A stretch of DNA of 64,000 bases, taken from the NCBI GenBank assembly GCA_900312665.1, contig ONZQ02000003.1, positions 826,648 to 890,647 on the forward strand. The letters run 5' to 3'. Shown here piece after piece: positions 1-13,140 of this stretch. Position numbers and translations under genes: made by a program. Below the pieces are notes generated by a model. The model made no database searches. It was not told where the DNA came from and saw nothing but the letters and a program-made list of their open reading frames with translations. Numbering within the stretch: the first letter of the stretch is position 1; each line of letters opens with the position of its first letter. This stretch comes from Cephalotrichum gorgonifer. Taxonomy: Eukaryota; Ascomycota; Sordariomycetes; Microascales; Microascaceae.

Positions 1-574
1 TGCGAGAAATGGCGAGGCACGTGGACCGTCCGATCGTGTTCCCGCTGAGCAACCCGACCCGCCTGCACGAGGCTCAGCCTCAAGACCTCATAAACTGGAC
101 AGAAGGTCGAGCCTTAATAGCCACGGGAAGCCCATTCCCACCAGTAGAGTTTAACGGCGCTAAAATAGAGATTGGTACGTGGAGGCCCTAGCGGCTAAAG
201 TCAAGTTTATCACATCCCCTTAATCGCGTGCTAACGACCTCCTAGGGGAATGTAACAACTCAACCGCCTTCCCTGGCATCGGCCTCGGAGTGGTTTTATC
301 TCGAGCCTCCCTCCTCTCTGAGAAGATGATAGTGGCGGCATCAAAGGCGCTGGCAGACAACAGCCCTGCCCTCAAGGATCCCAAGGCGCCGCTTGTGCCC
401 GACATCGAGGACGTGCGAGAGCTCAGCGTGAATGTCGCTAAGGCGGTCATCCAGTCAGCCGTCAGTGAAGAATTGGCACAGGAAGAAGGGATTCCGAGTG
501 ATGAGGATGATCTGAATGAATGGATCCGTGTGCAGATGTGGCGACCTGAATATCGGAGACTTACAAAGGTGTAA
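1..574 (+). CDS. Malic enzyme, 3' part (5' end outside window)
   Basis: Oxidative decarboxylation of malate to pyruvate with NAD(P)+. Exons seen: <1-174 and 246-574; the intron 175-245 starts GTACGT, has a GCTAAC branch site and ends CTAG. The joined frame reads FPLSNPTRLHEA, then WTEGRALIATGSPFPPVEF, then CNNSTAFPGIGLG, which are hallmark stretches of the NAD-binding half of malic enzymes. The last exon has the usual fungal C-terminus (SPALKDPKAP, EWIRVQMWRPEYRRL) before a TAA at 572-574. The N-terminal part with the catalytic Tyr/Lys lies upstream of the window. Family identity is clear; mitochondrial or cytosolic location and cofactor preference cannot be read from this part. It converges with the glycosidase at 919-3546. 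Confidence 0.93.
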
Positions 575-918
575 TTGATGGGTATAGAAAGCCCTGACTG
601 ATAGTGCTCGATGCTGGCCTATCCAATAATACTGTATTGGAGAAATCCGGACATACACATGTCAGTGTGAATGAGATATCCCTACAGAAAGCACTCAGGA
701 GGCGCATAGCAGGAGCTATTCTCTTTGTTCGCCTTCATCAGCACACATTAGCCTCTACCGTAGTTCGTTCTACGTCAGTTGAGGGGAAACGATGGTATTT
801 ATTGGAAAATACAAGTATAGAATTGCATTACGCTCCATGGTAGTCACCGGGGTATACCGCCCTTCCAGTTCGTCCAGGTATTACAGATAATCCCCTAGCT
901 CCGCAACAGGTTGTCTCC
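575..918. other. Convergent 3' spacer
   Basis: Spacer between the stop codons of the malic enzyme (+) and the GH3 enzyme (-). Probably holds both 3' untranslated regions. No RNA gene or repeat seen. Confidence 0.6.
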
Positions 919-3546
919 TTACACAACAGTAACCGTCACGTTGCCTCTGAAGTCCTCGCTGGAGGCGCCGACAAACACGGTGAACTCGCCTGGCTCAACG
1001 ACATACTGCATCTTGCGGTCGTAGAGGCCCCACTCCGCAACATCGAGCTCAATCTCGACCTTCTTCGACTTGCCGGCCTTCACGGTGACCTTTTCGAAAC
1101 CCTTGAGTTCGTAACGGGCGATATCCACAGAGGCGATCATATCCTTGACATAGAGCTGGACAACCTCGGCACCGTCGCGCTTGGACTTGTTCTCGACCGT
1201 CACGGAGACGGTGACCTTGTCCGAGGCGGACACCTCGGAATGTGATACCGAGATGTCGGAGAACTCGAAGTCACTGTACGAGAGGCCGTATCCGAACTCG
1301 TATAGGGCGGTGGGGTTCTCAAGAACGTAGTTGCTGCCGAAGACGAGAGTCCCGTTCTCGTACTCTCGGCCGGGGGAGGGCCACATACGAGCGGAGTTGA
1401 GGTGGTTGTAGTAGATGGGGAGAGTGCCGACGTCGTAAGGGAAGCTCACGGAGAGCTTTCCCGAGGGATTAACCTCGCCATACAGGATGTCGGCGAGGGC
1501 GTGACCGCCCTCCTGGGACTGGTAGAACTGCTGAACGAGAGCAGCAGCCTCTTCGGAGATCCACGGCTCGGTAATCGGCTTTCCAGAGCTGAAGACGACG
1601 ATGGTGGGTTTGCCGGTATCTATAATCGCCCTGACGAGGTGGGGCATGGCGCCAATGAGGTTCAGGTTACTAACGTCGATATGCTCGCCGGTGGTGGCGT
1701 TAAGGCCGGACCAGAGCTCGTTCTGGTCGCGCGTCCAAGTTCCAACTACGACAACGGCGACATCGGCAGCCTCGGCGGCGGCAATGGCCTCGGCGAAGCC
1801 AGACTGATCGTTGGACCAACGCTCGCAGCCCTTGGCATAGGTGACTTTGCCCTTGCTGGCCTTCTTGATTCCGTCCAGAGGGGTGACGCCATTCTGCATG
1901 GCCGTGTGGATCACGTAGTCTCCGTACTAGGTGATGGTTAGCAGCAGCCTCCCAGGCAGCCAAAGATGGAGGGTAACTAACGTTGACGTAGCCATGGGCC
2001 ATGGGCCCGATAACGGCAACATTGGCGTTCTTCTTCAAGGGTAGGATGTTATTGTGGTTCTCGAGGAGCACAATACTCTCGGCGTCTAGGTCGCGGGCAA
2101 TTTTCTTGTGCTCCTTGGTGTTGAGGTACTTGGGGAGCTTATCCTCGGGAACGCCAGTGAAGGGCTCCTCAAACAGACCCAGAGCGAACTTGGCGCGGAG
2201 CACGCGGGAAACGGCCGTGTCCAAGGCCGCCTCGTCCAACTTCCCGGACTCGAGGTAGCTGGGGATGTTCTCGAAGCTCCAGTACCCGCCACCCATCTCG
2301 ACATCGTTACCAGCAGTGAGGGACTAAAATAATTAAGTTAGCTCCTCTCTCAAGAAAAAAAAATTGGCTAAGGGTACTCCCGGACACACCTTGAGAGTAA
2401 TGCACTCGTGGTCCTTCTCCGCGCAGACGTGGAACGCGCTGTCAAGGCGAGCAGTGCCACCAGCGTCGGAGATGACGTAGTATTCATATCCCCACTCTCC
2501 ACGAAGGATGTCAGTAAGCAGGTACGGGTCCGCAACCGTGGGGATCCCATCGTAGGAGTTGTAGGAAGACATGATGGAAAGAGCGCCGCCATCCATAATA
2601 GCCTTCTTGAGGGGAGGGAGGTAGAGAGACCGCAGCTCCCGCTCGCCGCCGTGAACGGGGGCTGTGTTAATTCCCTGTTCGGGGGTTGCGAATGCAGCCT
2701 ATCTTCTATTAACTTTTTGTTTCTTTTTATTTAAAAAGGGGGCAGTGGGGGCAGTTGAGAAGGGGATGGACTTACAAAGTGCTTTACCATTGCCGAGACG
2801 CCGCCGTCTTGGAGACCCTTGGTGAAGGCGAGGCCAATCTCACCCGTGCTTTTGAAGAATGTCAGTACTTTGCTCCACACGTCATCGACTGAGGGCAACG
2901 TACAGGTAAGGGTCCTCGCTGAAGCACTCCTCCACACGACCGAACCTCAGCTCTCGCGCAAGATCAAGCTGGGGGGCAAAGAGCTGGTTGATTCCCATAG
3001 CCCGACTCTCCGTGGCAATTGCTCCTGCCATCTTCTCTACGAGCTTGGGGTTGAACGAACATCCCATGCCGATAGGTGAGTTGAAGATGGTGGCGTTGAG
3101 GGTCAAGAGACCGTGAATAGCTTCGCTCTGGATGAAGGCGGGGATACCTAGAGGATGATTAGTGACTATAGCCAATTCACACCAACGTATCGGGACTTAC
3201 CAAGTTCGGTCTCGTTGACGAGATAGTCCTGTGCGACCTTGCCAGCCCTCTGGACGGTTGCCAGATCGGTGTACAGGCCGGTCCAGACTGAGTTGGCTCG
3301 GTACTCCATGTTCCACTCCAGTCCAGTCTTGTTAAAAAAGGTGGAGTCCGTGAGGTTGAGATAGTTGGTCATGTCGCCCTGGATCAGCTGAGCAGCCTTC
3401 TCCCTAGGGGTCATCCGCTTGAGCAGATCGGACACACGATCGTCAATAGAAGCCTTGGGGTCCTTGTACACAGGCTTGTCCTTGTCACTAGCGGCCCGGC
3501 CAACGGCCGCGAGGCCGATGGCGCAGATTGACACCGATAGCTTCAT
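919..3546 (-). CDS. Secreted GH3 beta-glucosidase-type glycoside hydrolase
   Basis: Removes terminal non-reducing sugars (beta-glucosidase or related beta-glycosidase) outside the cell. Six exons: 3201-3546, 2904-3147, 2776-2848, 2390-2698, 1982-2323, 919-1926; the sum gives 773 residues with every splice phase consistent, typical for fungal GH3. Residues 1-20 (MKLSVSICAIGLAAVGRA..) are a signal peptide. The N-terminal barrel shows SEAIHG, NQLFAPQLDLARELRFGRVEE and KHFAAFATPEQG. The nucleophile aspartate is D299 in VISDAGG. The second alpha/beta domain contains VVVVGTW and EGGHALADILYGEVNPSGKL, and the last ~100 residues are a fibronectin-III-like domain (YEFGYGLSYSDFEF, GAEVVQLYV). Five introns of 53-77 nt. 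Substrate cannot be fixed; a beta-xylosidase or broader activity is possible. Intact. Confidence 0.92.
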
Positions 3547-6500
3547 CCTGAAGAGCTGTACCTGGGCGAGCGCAGATTTGGTTAAGGCTGATGTTGGACT
3601 GGAACCATGGAGTCGGGATATAGTGTAGAGGGCCGCCCGTGTGATAATATACTAGTAAGTGGACATGCCCCGGCCGACCCGCCGACTTGCAAAAGGCACA
3701 TTGATATCCCACCATTCACAGGGCGGCTTCACCGTGACACTGCTGCATTCCAGTATTGTGCCCAGCGTCGTAGTGCTATTATTCCTAGCACTACCGTCGT
3801 GCCGCTTCGGTCGTGTCTGCAACTTAGTGGGGTTGGTCGATCATAATTCCCAAGTATAATGACAGGGTTGCTTCCATTCCACCCCGAGAAAGTAAACTGT
3901 TTGACACAATGGATATGACCCTACCGGTCAGTCAGGGCCGGTAAATACTGTATGAGGAGGAAGCCATGTAATTCCATACGGGACCATCATGGCCCCAATG
4001 TTGCCGAAGGTCAGCGGTAAGACGCCGATGGCATACTCCCATTTTCAACGTTCGTTCTTTTGCACGTCTTGCGAAGGATATCGCCCAAAATGTTCTGTGG
4101 GGCAGCATGGATCTCCACCGAGTGCTACGCCTTACCCCTACTCCAACGTCGCATGCCGTCAACTAATCTTACAAGCATTCTTACAGGACATGACCGGTGC
4201 TTGCGGCCCGATGTCCCAATAGGGAGACGGGGCCACCATGTCCATCACACCAAAATGGATATAGCGCCTGTGGGGACCCCATGTTCAGATACGCGCGCCA
4301 ACGACAGTGTAAGCCAAGCCTGCTCTTCCTATTTACCCGCCGGGCACTGCAAGTGGTTGCGCGGACGTTGATGAACATGGAGTTTGGGTGTAATGCTCGG
4401 TTCACAATTTAAAGTTATACCCGTCCCACTCGCAATGCCCCAGCTCATATGCTGGCTGTCTTGAGATTATTCATCGCTGTTCGGCATTTACTTGCCTCTG
4501 CAGCACGCGGAATTACGAGAAACCCTTCGGCGCCTGTCCGGGTCGTGAGCTCCGGTGTCACGGTGACATTATGAACACGGGAGCAAGGGCCAAAAAGCTA
4601 TTCGGACAGAACATGACCGTTGCCCACAAAATAGACTGGAGCCCGGGAGAATTCGAAAGATAAGTCCGCAGCCCCTTGGAGACTTGTCCCGGTTTTCTAA
4701 TAGCTAGCGGGGGGTATGGATCCGGGGGAGTATCTCTTTAACTCCCCGGGACTTCCGTCACACGTCCCCTCTCTCCGCATTACCCCACTCAGCCAGCGAC
4801 ATGATGTTCTGCGGGGGATATGTGGGGACGTCCCCAAAACCCCCTAGTAGCCCCTCGACAGGTCCACAGTAGAGGTCAATATACACGATATACTCGGACT
4901 TCGGTGGAGTGTCTCCCGATGCCGACATTAGCACTCGAAGCGGACTTGTTGGGTTCGTGTTGACCACCTAAAGTTCACTACCCCCCTCGCAGCAACAGAT
5001 ATGTCTACTCCATGCTGTGTCGTACTATGATATGGAGAGTCCTTGGCAGCCTAGGCCAAGCAAAATTCATAACTATCCGCCTAGCTGAACTTGAAGCGGC
5101 CATGCCTCAGGCCCAGCTCGGCGAGGATACGCTCTTAGGGAGAATATTAATCGAAGCAGTTTTGCAAGAAGACCTGAAGACCTGAATGTGGACTGTTCGC
5201 CGGTTAGGAAATGCTTCTCTCGATTCCACCGGGTGCGGCCATGCTTATGTGCCTCAAGAACTTCTTTGTCCTATGTCCGTCCCCGCCCCAAGATTCTATT
5301 ATTTCAGTAATCTGAAGTAGTATTGGCCGCCGCTATTAATACCTATCCGCATCCGTCCATTCCGTCTTCTAATAGAGTCCTCGCGCACGGCCCGAAGTGT
5401 CTCCCGGCTCCGAAAACTTAATGATAACTATCGTTCGAAATATTAGCTTTTCCTTCTAGCACATAATCGGGGGAGTGCTCGTAGTATATTTAGGGGATCT
5501 TGAGTTCTGCTGCGCGAGGCCAACGGGCATTTCATAACAGCTACTTGCTGGACATGCAGCCTCGATGGCGACGCTCGCTAGAAACTAGGATGGATAAACA
5601 TGGGTCGTAGGAATGGTCAATCCTCTTGGTGTGAATGGAATTTCCCGTTCCTAGGTCTTTGTTATTGGTAGCTATTAATAGTTGGGAAAATGCCATTCCT
5701 AGGGAAGCGGCGGCACGAGTAAGTGGAACGCCACGGGATGGGAGGGGGAGAAGGAGACTTATGAAAGAATGGGGGCAATGTTGGCTTTAAAGTAACGAAT
5801 GAATGCTTACTTTCGTCTGGGGAATTACTGGGCCTAACAACTTCTTTCTCCAGTGGCCGTAGCTACGCTCAGTAGAGCTTCTTCTTCGAGGGCGCCAGGA
5901 TCATTGTCGAAGGGAGCCAGATGAATCAAAACCGTCCACGAGGTACGAGATGGTCTGTCCGCCATCATAGTTGTACTTCCAGACTATATTTATGCCCTCA
6001 ATCGACATCCTCGACCACCCGGGAGCTCATTTATTGAAACTTTGCGCCTGGTTGGAGGGGGGCTGTTGATGGGACGGGGTGGAAATGCGTACTGGCGAGA
6101 TTACGGAAGGGTAGTTAGCCAGAAGCTACATGTAGGGACGCATTTAGGATACATTCGAATTAGGGCTTCTCGACGTACGTTCCGTCTTCCAGACCCGCAT
6201 CCAGGAGATAGAAAGGATTGCTACTATAATACAGAAACACAAGGGGGAAACTGGAAATGGTGAGGCGTGCGATTGCATTCTGCCCATTCTATATGGTGCT
6301 AATATCGAACGCCATGCCCTATACCTGCCCTAGGTATATCTTAATTTCTATCCTCGCCTGCAGAAGCCCTTGTTATCAACGTGCCGTGCCAGAGCTGGGT
6401 CGAAGCTGCAGAAATCAATCGACCAGTCCTATTGCCAGTTGTCAAATAGACTATCCAGAGTCTACGGCATTAGGCGGAAACAGCACTGGCCTTTTTCAAC

Positions 6501-8500
6501 CCCCATGGCACGCGCGTTTTCCGTTGTTTACCCTGCGGACCAATCCTAGTAACCAAGGCCTCCCCGACATCCCGGAGAGCCCAACGGCAAGTGGGGAGCC
6601 ACGATGAAATATGGAGGCCTATACGATCCCTCACTTTAAATCCTCTGACCATGTCGCCGCTATACAAGCCGATTCCCACGGCTCAGTAGCGCCGCAAGAG
6701 GGCCCCTACCTTGATCCTCGAGCGGCTAGTTGGCCCCTGCTAGGTATGGAAATCCGTTCCCCCACCGAAACGGTGCCCTCACAAATGCTGCAGAGAGTCG
6801 GTTTGAGTCTCATGGTGGCACATCTCTCCCAGCTGGTTGCTGCGAGGAATGGACCACTTGGTTCAGAGATCGGTTTGGGATGTGGATGTGAGACACGAAC
6901 ATGTCGCAATTGTCCAACAGAAAGCAACAGTCCGACGCTGCAGCGGGTGATAGCGGAGATGGGAAGGGTGGCAAGAGGGACGGTTGTAGATTATATCCTT
7001 GTGGAATATTTGAAGAGGTATTGTCAACTTAGTGAGATGGGGAATGCATTACTGTGGCTAGTGGTTCCCTCGGTAGGCAACAGCCCACGCCTTCGGAGCA
7101 TCCGGGATATCCCTACAGGTACCATGCATGTTATGGCACGGGTTGTCTACGAGGGCAAAATATCACAGGTAGGAAGGCCAGGCGGATGGTAGCAAACGCG
7201 GAGAATTGAATTGAATTAACAAACAAAAAGCAGTATCTGATGTCGGCAGGTCTTTTCGGCCAGACGGAAAGGGCCCATGTTCAGTAGCCCCACCCACGAA
7301 CCCAGTTGAATGTAAGTTCTTGACGCATGACTCGTGTACGAGCGTTGTCCATTAACAAGATCGAAAGGGACGTGGGCTTCCGAATGAGCTATAGTTCGTC
7401 CATCATCCATCCTTGGGCGCAAGCTCTGTGGTATTGTCGGGTTCAAGGCAGCCATGCTCCTACAGGGCGAAGACGACGGGGGGGCATGGAGGACCGACAG
7501 ATTGTCCGGGGTGCCAAAGTACAGCCAAGGGCGGCATATTTGGCCACGTCGAATGGCGTCGTCTTGCGTTCAGGTCGATGGAATTTGCCGGGATGATAAA
7601 GAGACGAGAGGAAAGGAAAACTGAACGACGATCTTAGGGTCGGTTGCTTAGTTTTCTCCAGTTTATGTAGCCTGCCGCTTTCGCCATGTTTTCGGAACGG
7701 AACATGGCCACGCTGTTGAGGGGGGATCCCTATGCGTACGACGCTGAAGAAGACGAGAAACTGAGCCGAAAGAGAAGGAAAGCACGAATAAACATGATGT
7801 ACGCTGAGAGCGGAGACTTTGGTCGAGCCGAATGGTGCCAATCTCGATATGCAGCAACGACCCGGTGCCTGGTGAAGGAGGCAACTCTCGTCCGCGGAAT
7901 GGTCGTGAACATGGCGCCCTAAGGCGTGGTACTTCAGCAGGCCGAAGTACCGGGCATGCCGTTCAAACGAGGTCCAGTAGCCGAAGTGGCCCACGCTTCT
8001 CCTTGGTAATTGGCAGTGAGAGAGAAGGGGGACTTCGGACCGAACATCATCCGAGCCATGTATGAATGAACCCAACAGTTGACGAAACGAAAAAGAATAT
8101 CATGCGCAAAGAAATACTTCGTGACTGGGGTGCAATGTGGCAGTCATCCGTATAATCAGCTCTAAATCGGAAGACTGGCCCGAGACCAGCCATGTCTTCC
8201 AACCGAGTTCTGATAAGTTATACTGTCCACGAGCCGGTCTTGATAGCCGTTACTCCCAGTCAACGAGAAAGCCCCACTCCAAAGGACAGGGGCGCGGGGC
8301 AACAATGTGGTCTTGGGTCGAACAGTCGTGCCAAGGTTGCAACCCGCGGCGGTTGTGCGAATGGCGAACAAGGTCGTTTAATTATCGTCGACTGAGTTGC
8401 CACGTAAGTAATGTGTCCTTGTTGCGCGGCTTCGAACGCAATTGACGGTGTGGTTGAGTTTGCTGGTGGAAGCGAGCGCGGCTTGGTGCTGATCAATAAC
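3547..8500. other. 4.9-kb gene-free region
   Basis: Lies between the 5' end of the GH3 gene and the 3' end of the casein kinase gene, so it should hold the GH3 promoter and the kinase 3' UTR. Open frames of up to ~210 codons occur (for example 6611-7192 + and 7443-8075 -), but none shows a family motif, fungal splice partners or a consistent composition. No transposon ends, tRNA or tandem array seen. Confidence 0.5.
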
Positions 8501-9765
8501 TCACATTCTGTCGTGCTCACCATCGATGTTCTCACCCGGGGCCGGTCGTCGGCGGGAGGAAGTAGGGTTGGCCTTGCTGACGCTGGCACCCTGGCCAGCA
8601 GCGGGGTTGGCCGAGGGGTTAGCAGCCTGGGAAGAACTAGTGTTCAGGTTGCGCTGGTACTTGTACACAGTCCAGTCGAAGACATAGTCGTACTGGAATC
8701 CCTCACGGACGAAAAGATCACGGAAGATCTTGCGGAGGTAGCTGTAGTCGGGCTTGTCGTCGAACCGAAGGGAGCGAGTGTAGTTGAGGTAGATGGCGAA
8801 CTCGTTGGGGAAGCCACGGCAAAGAACCTCGGTGGCAGTCGTCATCTTCTTCTCCATGATTCTGTCGTACTTCTGCTTCTTGGTGGCAGCCTTCAGACCC
8901 TGCCAGGGGAGAGAACCGCGGCAAAAGTAGAGCATGACATAGCCAAGAGACTCCATGTCGTCACGGCGAGATTGCTCTGTTGTATACCAGTTAGTGGATG
9001 ACCGGTTGAGTCAGGGGACTGATTGGGGTCAAGGTTGTGCGTACCAACACCAAGGTGCGTGTTGATGGAAGCATATCGAGCAGTTCCAGTCAAGTTCTTG
9101 TTCTCTCTGTACGGGATGTGGAAATGGGTCTTGGGGTCGCGATATTTCTTGGCCAAGCCAAAGTCAATGACATTGACCTGGTTGCCTCGCTTCCCAATGC
9201 CCATGAGGAAGTTGTCGGGCTTGATATCGCGGTGGATGAACGATTTCGCGTGGATGTACTCGATCCGCGAGATGAGTTGGTCGGCGAGGAGCAGGACGGT
9301 CTTCAGGGTAAACTTGCGGTTGCAGAAGTTGAAAAGGTCCTCGAGACTGGGCCCGAGGAGGTCGAGGACCATGGCATTGTAGTCACACTCCGTGCCAAAC
9401 CAGCGGACGAAGGGGATTCCGACACCACCGGCGAGGGACTTGTAGACACGGGCTTCGTACTCAAGCTGGGGGTGCTTGGCCTTGACGCTCTCGAGCTTGA
9501 TGGCAATTTCCTCTCCGGAGATAATATTCGTGCCCAGGTAGATATCACCGAACGAGCCGGAGCCGATTTTCCGTCCGATACGGTACTTGTTACCGACACG
9601 AAGATCCTGGTTGAAAATCGGTTAGTTAACCAGAAGAGAACGACTAGGTTATGGGCGGCAAGTGTGTAAAGAGCCGAAGGTGCGGCCCTTTTAGGGCAGA
9701 GGACAGCCATGATGTGTATATTGAGACGTTGGTTGGTAGATCAAGGAACATACCATGGTCGTCAT
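8501..9765 (-). CDS. ckiA: Casein kinase 1 (delta/epsilon-type, Hrr25/Hhp1 orthologue)
   Basis: Ser/Thr kinase acting in DNA repair, morphogenesis, vesicle traffic and, in filamentous ascomycetes, clock-protein phosphorylation. Exons 9754-9765, 9045-9606, 8501-8976 give 349 residues. The first exon codes only MTTM; its intron (GTATGT..CCAG, 147 nt) is followed by DLRVGNKYRIGRKIGSGSFG. Seen in order: glycine loop GSGSFGDIYLG, lysine in EEIAIKLES, FIHRDIKPDNFLMG, NVIDFGLAKKYRD, and the CK1 signature TARYASINTHLG then EQSRRDDMESLGY, across an intron at 8977-9044. After ~residue 300 comes a Ser/Pro/Gln tail. The 5' leader may hold a UTR intron (donor at 10111, acceptor near 9979). A GTGAGT donor overlaps the stop, so a slightly different C-terminus is possible. 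The kinase call is secure. Confidence 0.96.
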
Positions 9766-11948
9766 TTTGTGTGGCGGTGGGAACAACGCGTTCCGCGAGA
9801 CAATGGGAGTCGATGGTAGTGAGTAGTCGATAAATATCGAGTTCGGCAGAGGTTAGGCTTAAAGAAGGTGAACGGTTAGTAGTTGTTGTTAATGAGTAAA
9901 GAGTGCTTTTATGAGGAGGTTATGGTGATGCCGAGGTCCTAATATGGAAAGTGGACAAGTGCCCGAGGCTGAGAGAGGCTGGAAGGAGAACAGCGTGGTC
10001 GGGTGGGGAATGGTCTCACGAAAGAGGACCGATACGGAAAGCACAGCAGAGGAAAGAAAGGGGGGGGGATATGGGATGAAATCAAAGAAAGGAGTGGCCT
10101 GCGATGCTTACCTCTTCTCCTCTCTCTCTCTCTCGGAGATATTATTGATGTGGAGCCTGGGGTTGTCGTGGGAGATGGATCGGAAATGAGGCGTGTGGGT
10201 AGGTTGTCGAAGAGACGGTCGGAAATGCGGGAGATAAATGCGGGAAAATGGGGAAAGAGAAGAAAGACCGAACCCAAACCCTGCCGAGTAGATAACGGAT
10301 AGGGTCGACAAGAGCTAATAAGGTCGGTGAGGGAAGCGGTGATGGCGATATTACGTGGGAAGTGAGGAGTAGGAAGGGGGGGAGGAGAATGGGGATGGGT
10401 CAAGAGAGGAGGCGAGTTTTGGTCCAGTGACCTGTGGCCTGACCGTGCTTTCTTTCCCTTGGGGCAATCAGACATGGTTGGGGGGACTCAGTGGGCAGGC
10501 GCGCCCAAAAGTGGAGCAAGAGCCAATAAGCGGGCTTCCATGACTGGCCCAAAAATGGAATGGAGGCGGGCCTGGGACCAAAGCATTGGCTCACAATGGA
10601 GTGCAGGTGCTGCCTATAGCGATATCTCTTGGCATATTTATGCAAATACACCACACTACTTGTTGAACGCCTGGTGCCAAGAGGCGGATACATTTTCCAG
10701 GCGGCAATGCCGGTAGGTAGCTGGCTCGGAAACAAAACTCCTCAAATACGAGTGCAATTGGTGACCCCAACGGCCAGTGTGGCAAATTATTCAGGCAGGA
10801 ACGTCCGCCTCACAGCTTTCAAAGATACGAGCACGAGTAAGCAAGGGGATTTTTTTTCAATCATGATTCATTCAGGTCAAAAATCATCTTGATCCCCGAT
10901 GAGTGGTGTCACACGCCCGCCAAGTCATCCATCCACGGCAAAGGGCGCGGCGCGGGGTTACCTTGTAAAACTGTGTGTGGGTCAATCTCAGGCGCGGCTC
11001 AACAAGGGTAGGTACTTAATGTATTGCGTATTGCGGACGACGACACGGGTCGGTCGCTCAGCTCAATGAACTTCCACCCCTATCGACGGTAATGGCACCG
11101 AAACGACATGTTTCAGGGCGCATCAGCCGCGAAATGACAACGTTGACGGATGGCAAATCAGAATGGAGATAGGCATAAATACGCATGTACTACGTCCGGT
11201 CGGTGCCTCCCTCAAATACCCGACGTGGTGGCAGAGCCCGCCCCCCTGCATTTTTGAACCCATTACCCAAGACAATGAACTTCAAGAAGGCAGCCGGATG
11301 GAGCCTTGGGCTGAGATGCTTCCGGATTCGGGCAAGCCTAATTACGCTCATACTTGTAGTTCGTACCGTTCAAGCCGCCAAGAGCACGCACAATTGGGCA
11401 GCAACAAAACATCTCGTCAGGTGACACGCGAGCAGCTGTGTGTACAAGTACCGCCTGGTGGAACTTCGAGAAGAAGGGGAGGAAAAAGGAAAGAAAATCT
11501 CGATCCTTACTCTGAGCAAGGAAACAGGGTGTCCTCCCCAGAGATCGACGGATGCATGCGCCAAGAGATCCGACGCTACGACGAGCGCTATATAATACAC
11601 TAGCGGCTCGTAGCTTGACCATATTGCCTCTGGAGTCGGTGAGGAGGCAAAGAAAAGGAGGTCGGGGCTGGGATGGTTGGAATCTAAGACTTATTGGGAT
11701 CGAAGAGGGGTCGGGGGGTCGGGAGACCAATGGGCAGATTCGACAAATCGTCCACGGCCATCCCGCCTATCTCAGAGTCGGAGCCAACCGAAGGCACCAG
11801 CCCCTCCCTACCTTGCATAAGAATACTTGTAATTCCAAAAAAAGAATCGGGAAATGCACTCAATGAGAAGGCGACAAAATGGCAGCCTGAGGTTCAGGCT
11901 CGTATCAATAATAATTGCCGCAGCATTTTCTGACAGGTGAGATGCATA

Positions 11949-11960
11949 CCCCCCCCCCCC
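11949..11960. repeat. C12 homopolymer
   Basis: Run of 12 C followed directly by T5. One of several long C/G runs in spacers of this window. Confidence 0.9.
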
Positions 11961-12943
11961 TTTTTCCCTTTTTCAATTCCAAAGAGGCAGCTGCGGGCAA
12001 TTTGTGTGGGAGGGCGCGGATTCATGCACTTCTCCTCGGTAAAACCCTTGCCCCTCGGTATTCGCTTATCACCGATAAGCCACTGGCGAGGTTCAACTAC
12101 TTTCAACCCGAGGAGGTCCACAATTCGAGACGAGCATCCTGGCATCCTGATTTCATATTTTATTGGGGCTTTCAGCTTGCGATTTCACCAGTCGAATTAA
12201 TTTCTACTTGGCTCGAGAATGCAGGATCTTGAATTTCCGAGTCGCCCACCAGGGGGCCGGCCCTGGCGTCCATTCCTCACCGCCAAATATGTATCCTGCA
12301 ACAGTAGCTCACCGATAAGCACAGTGTTATCGTTCAGTATTTCCACCCAGTCGCGTGCCATTCTGACAGCGCACCGTCTGACAGTGGACTCGACGATTAC
12401 AGGTAATCATTGCTTCGTCGCGAAACAGGAAAAGGAGAGCATCATAGGAGGAGGCACCAATAGATGAATGTATTTTTTTTCTCTCCGTTACAATGGGGGA
12501 ATGCGTAATTTGTGCGAGTTACTCACCGTACGCTTTTTCAGGCTGCCGAGTAAGACGGACAAAGCCACCAGACTGACCATGACGTCATCTTCTCAAACCA
12601 TAGGATGTCGGAAGGACCTGCTGGGGTCAATGCACTGGTCGCCTCTTTGTGCTTCCCCAATACGGAAGTTAGTGTCACGGGATGGCACCTCATGAGCCTC
12701 GTCAGCTGTGGATTTCCAATTTCCAGGTCTTCACTCGACTAGTCTCACACTCACATAGTTAGGCTGTATTCACAAAAAGGCGGTGTAAAGGCTCAACGGG
12801 TACGGCGTTAATTCAGCTACTTGCGAATGAACCCAAACTAAGATCAAAATAAAAAAAGGCTGGCAAAAATGTCCAGCCCATTCAAGACCTGGCCTTCCGG
12901 GTCTCCAGGTCCTTATATAACTCCCCAATGACTAACTCAAGAA

Positions 12944-12972
12944 GTCGGTTCGATCCTCGAAAAGGAACCGAC
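12944..12972. repeat. Perfect 8-bp hairpin downstream of the 13237 gene
   Basis: GTCGGTTC at 12944-12951 pairs with GAACCGAC at 12965-12972 across a 13-nt loop. It lies about 270 nt past the stop codon of the minus-strand gene at 13237-14493, so it could sit in its 3' UTR. Function unknown. Confidence 0.5.
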
Positions 12973-12984
12973 GGAAATTACATT

Positions 12985-13140
12985 AGAAACGAATGACAAA
13001 AGAAAGAAACGCGGAAGGACAAGAAAGGAAGAGAGAAGCAGATGGGGGGGGGGAGTAAGAAGGAAGATAAACGAAATAAAAGGGGAAAAAAGGAAGGGAA
13101 GAAAGATGTAAGAGAAGAGCGAAGAGGAAAGAGAGAAAAG
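12985..13140. repeat. Near-homopurine tract
   Basis: About 150 bases almost entirely A and G on the + strand, including a run of 10 G (13044-13053). It lies just 3' of the minus-strand gene ending at 13237, so the transcript side is pyrimidine-rich. Function unknown. Confidence 0.75.

Noticed and set aside
6611..7192. 193-codon frame on the + strand
   Set aside because: No family motif, no signal peptide, no splice context; could be real but unsupported.
7443..8075. 210-codon frame on the minus strand
   Set aside because: Overlaps another open frame on the + strand (7686-7922); neither shows recognisable features.
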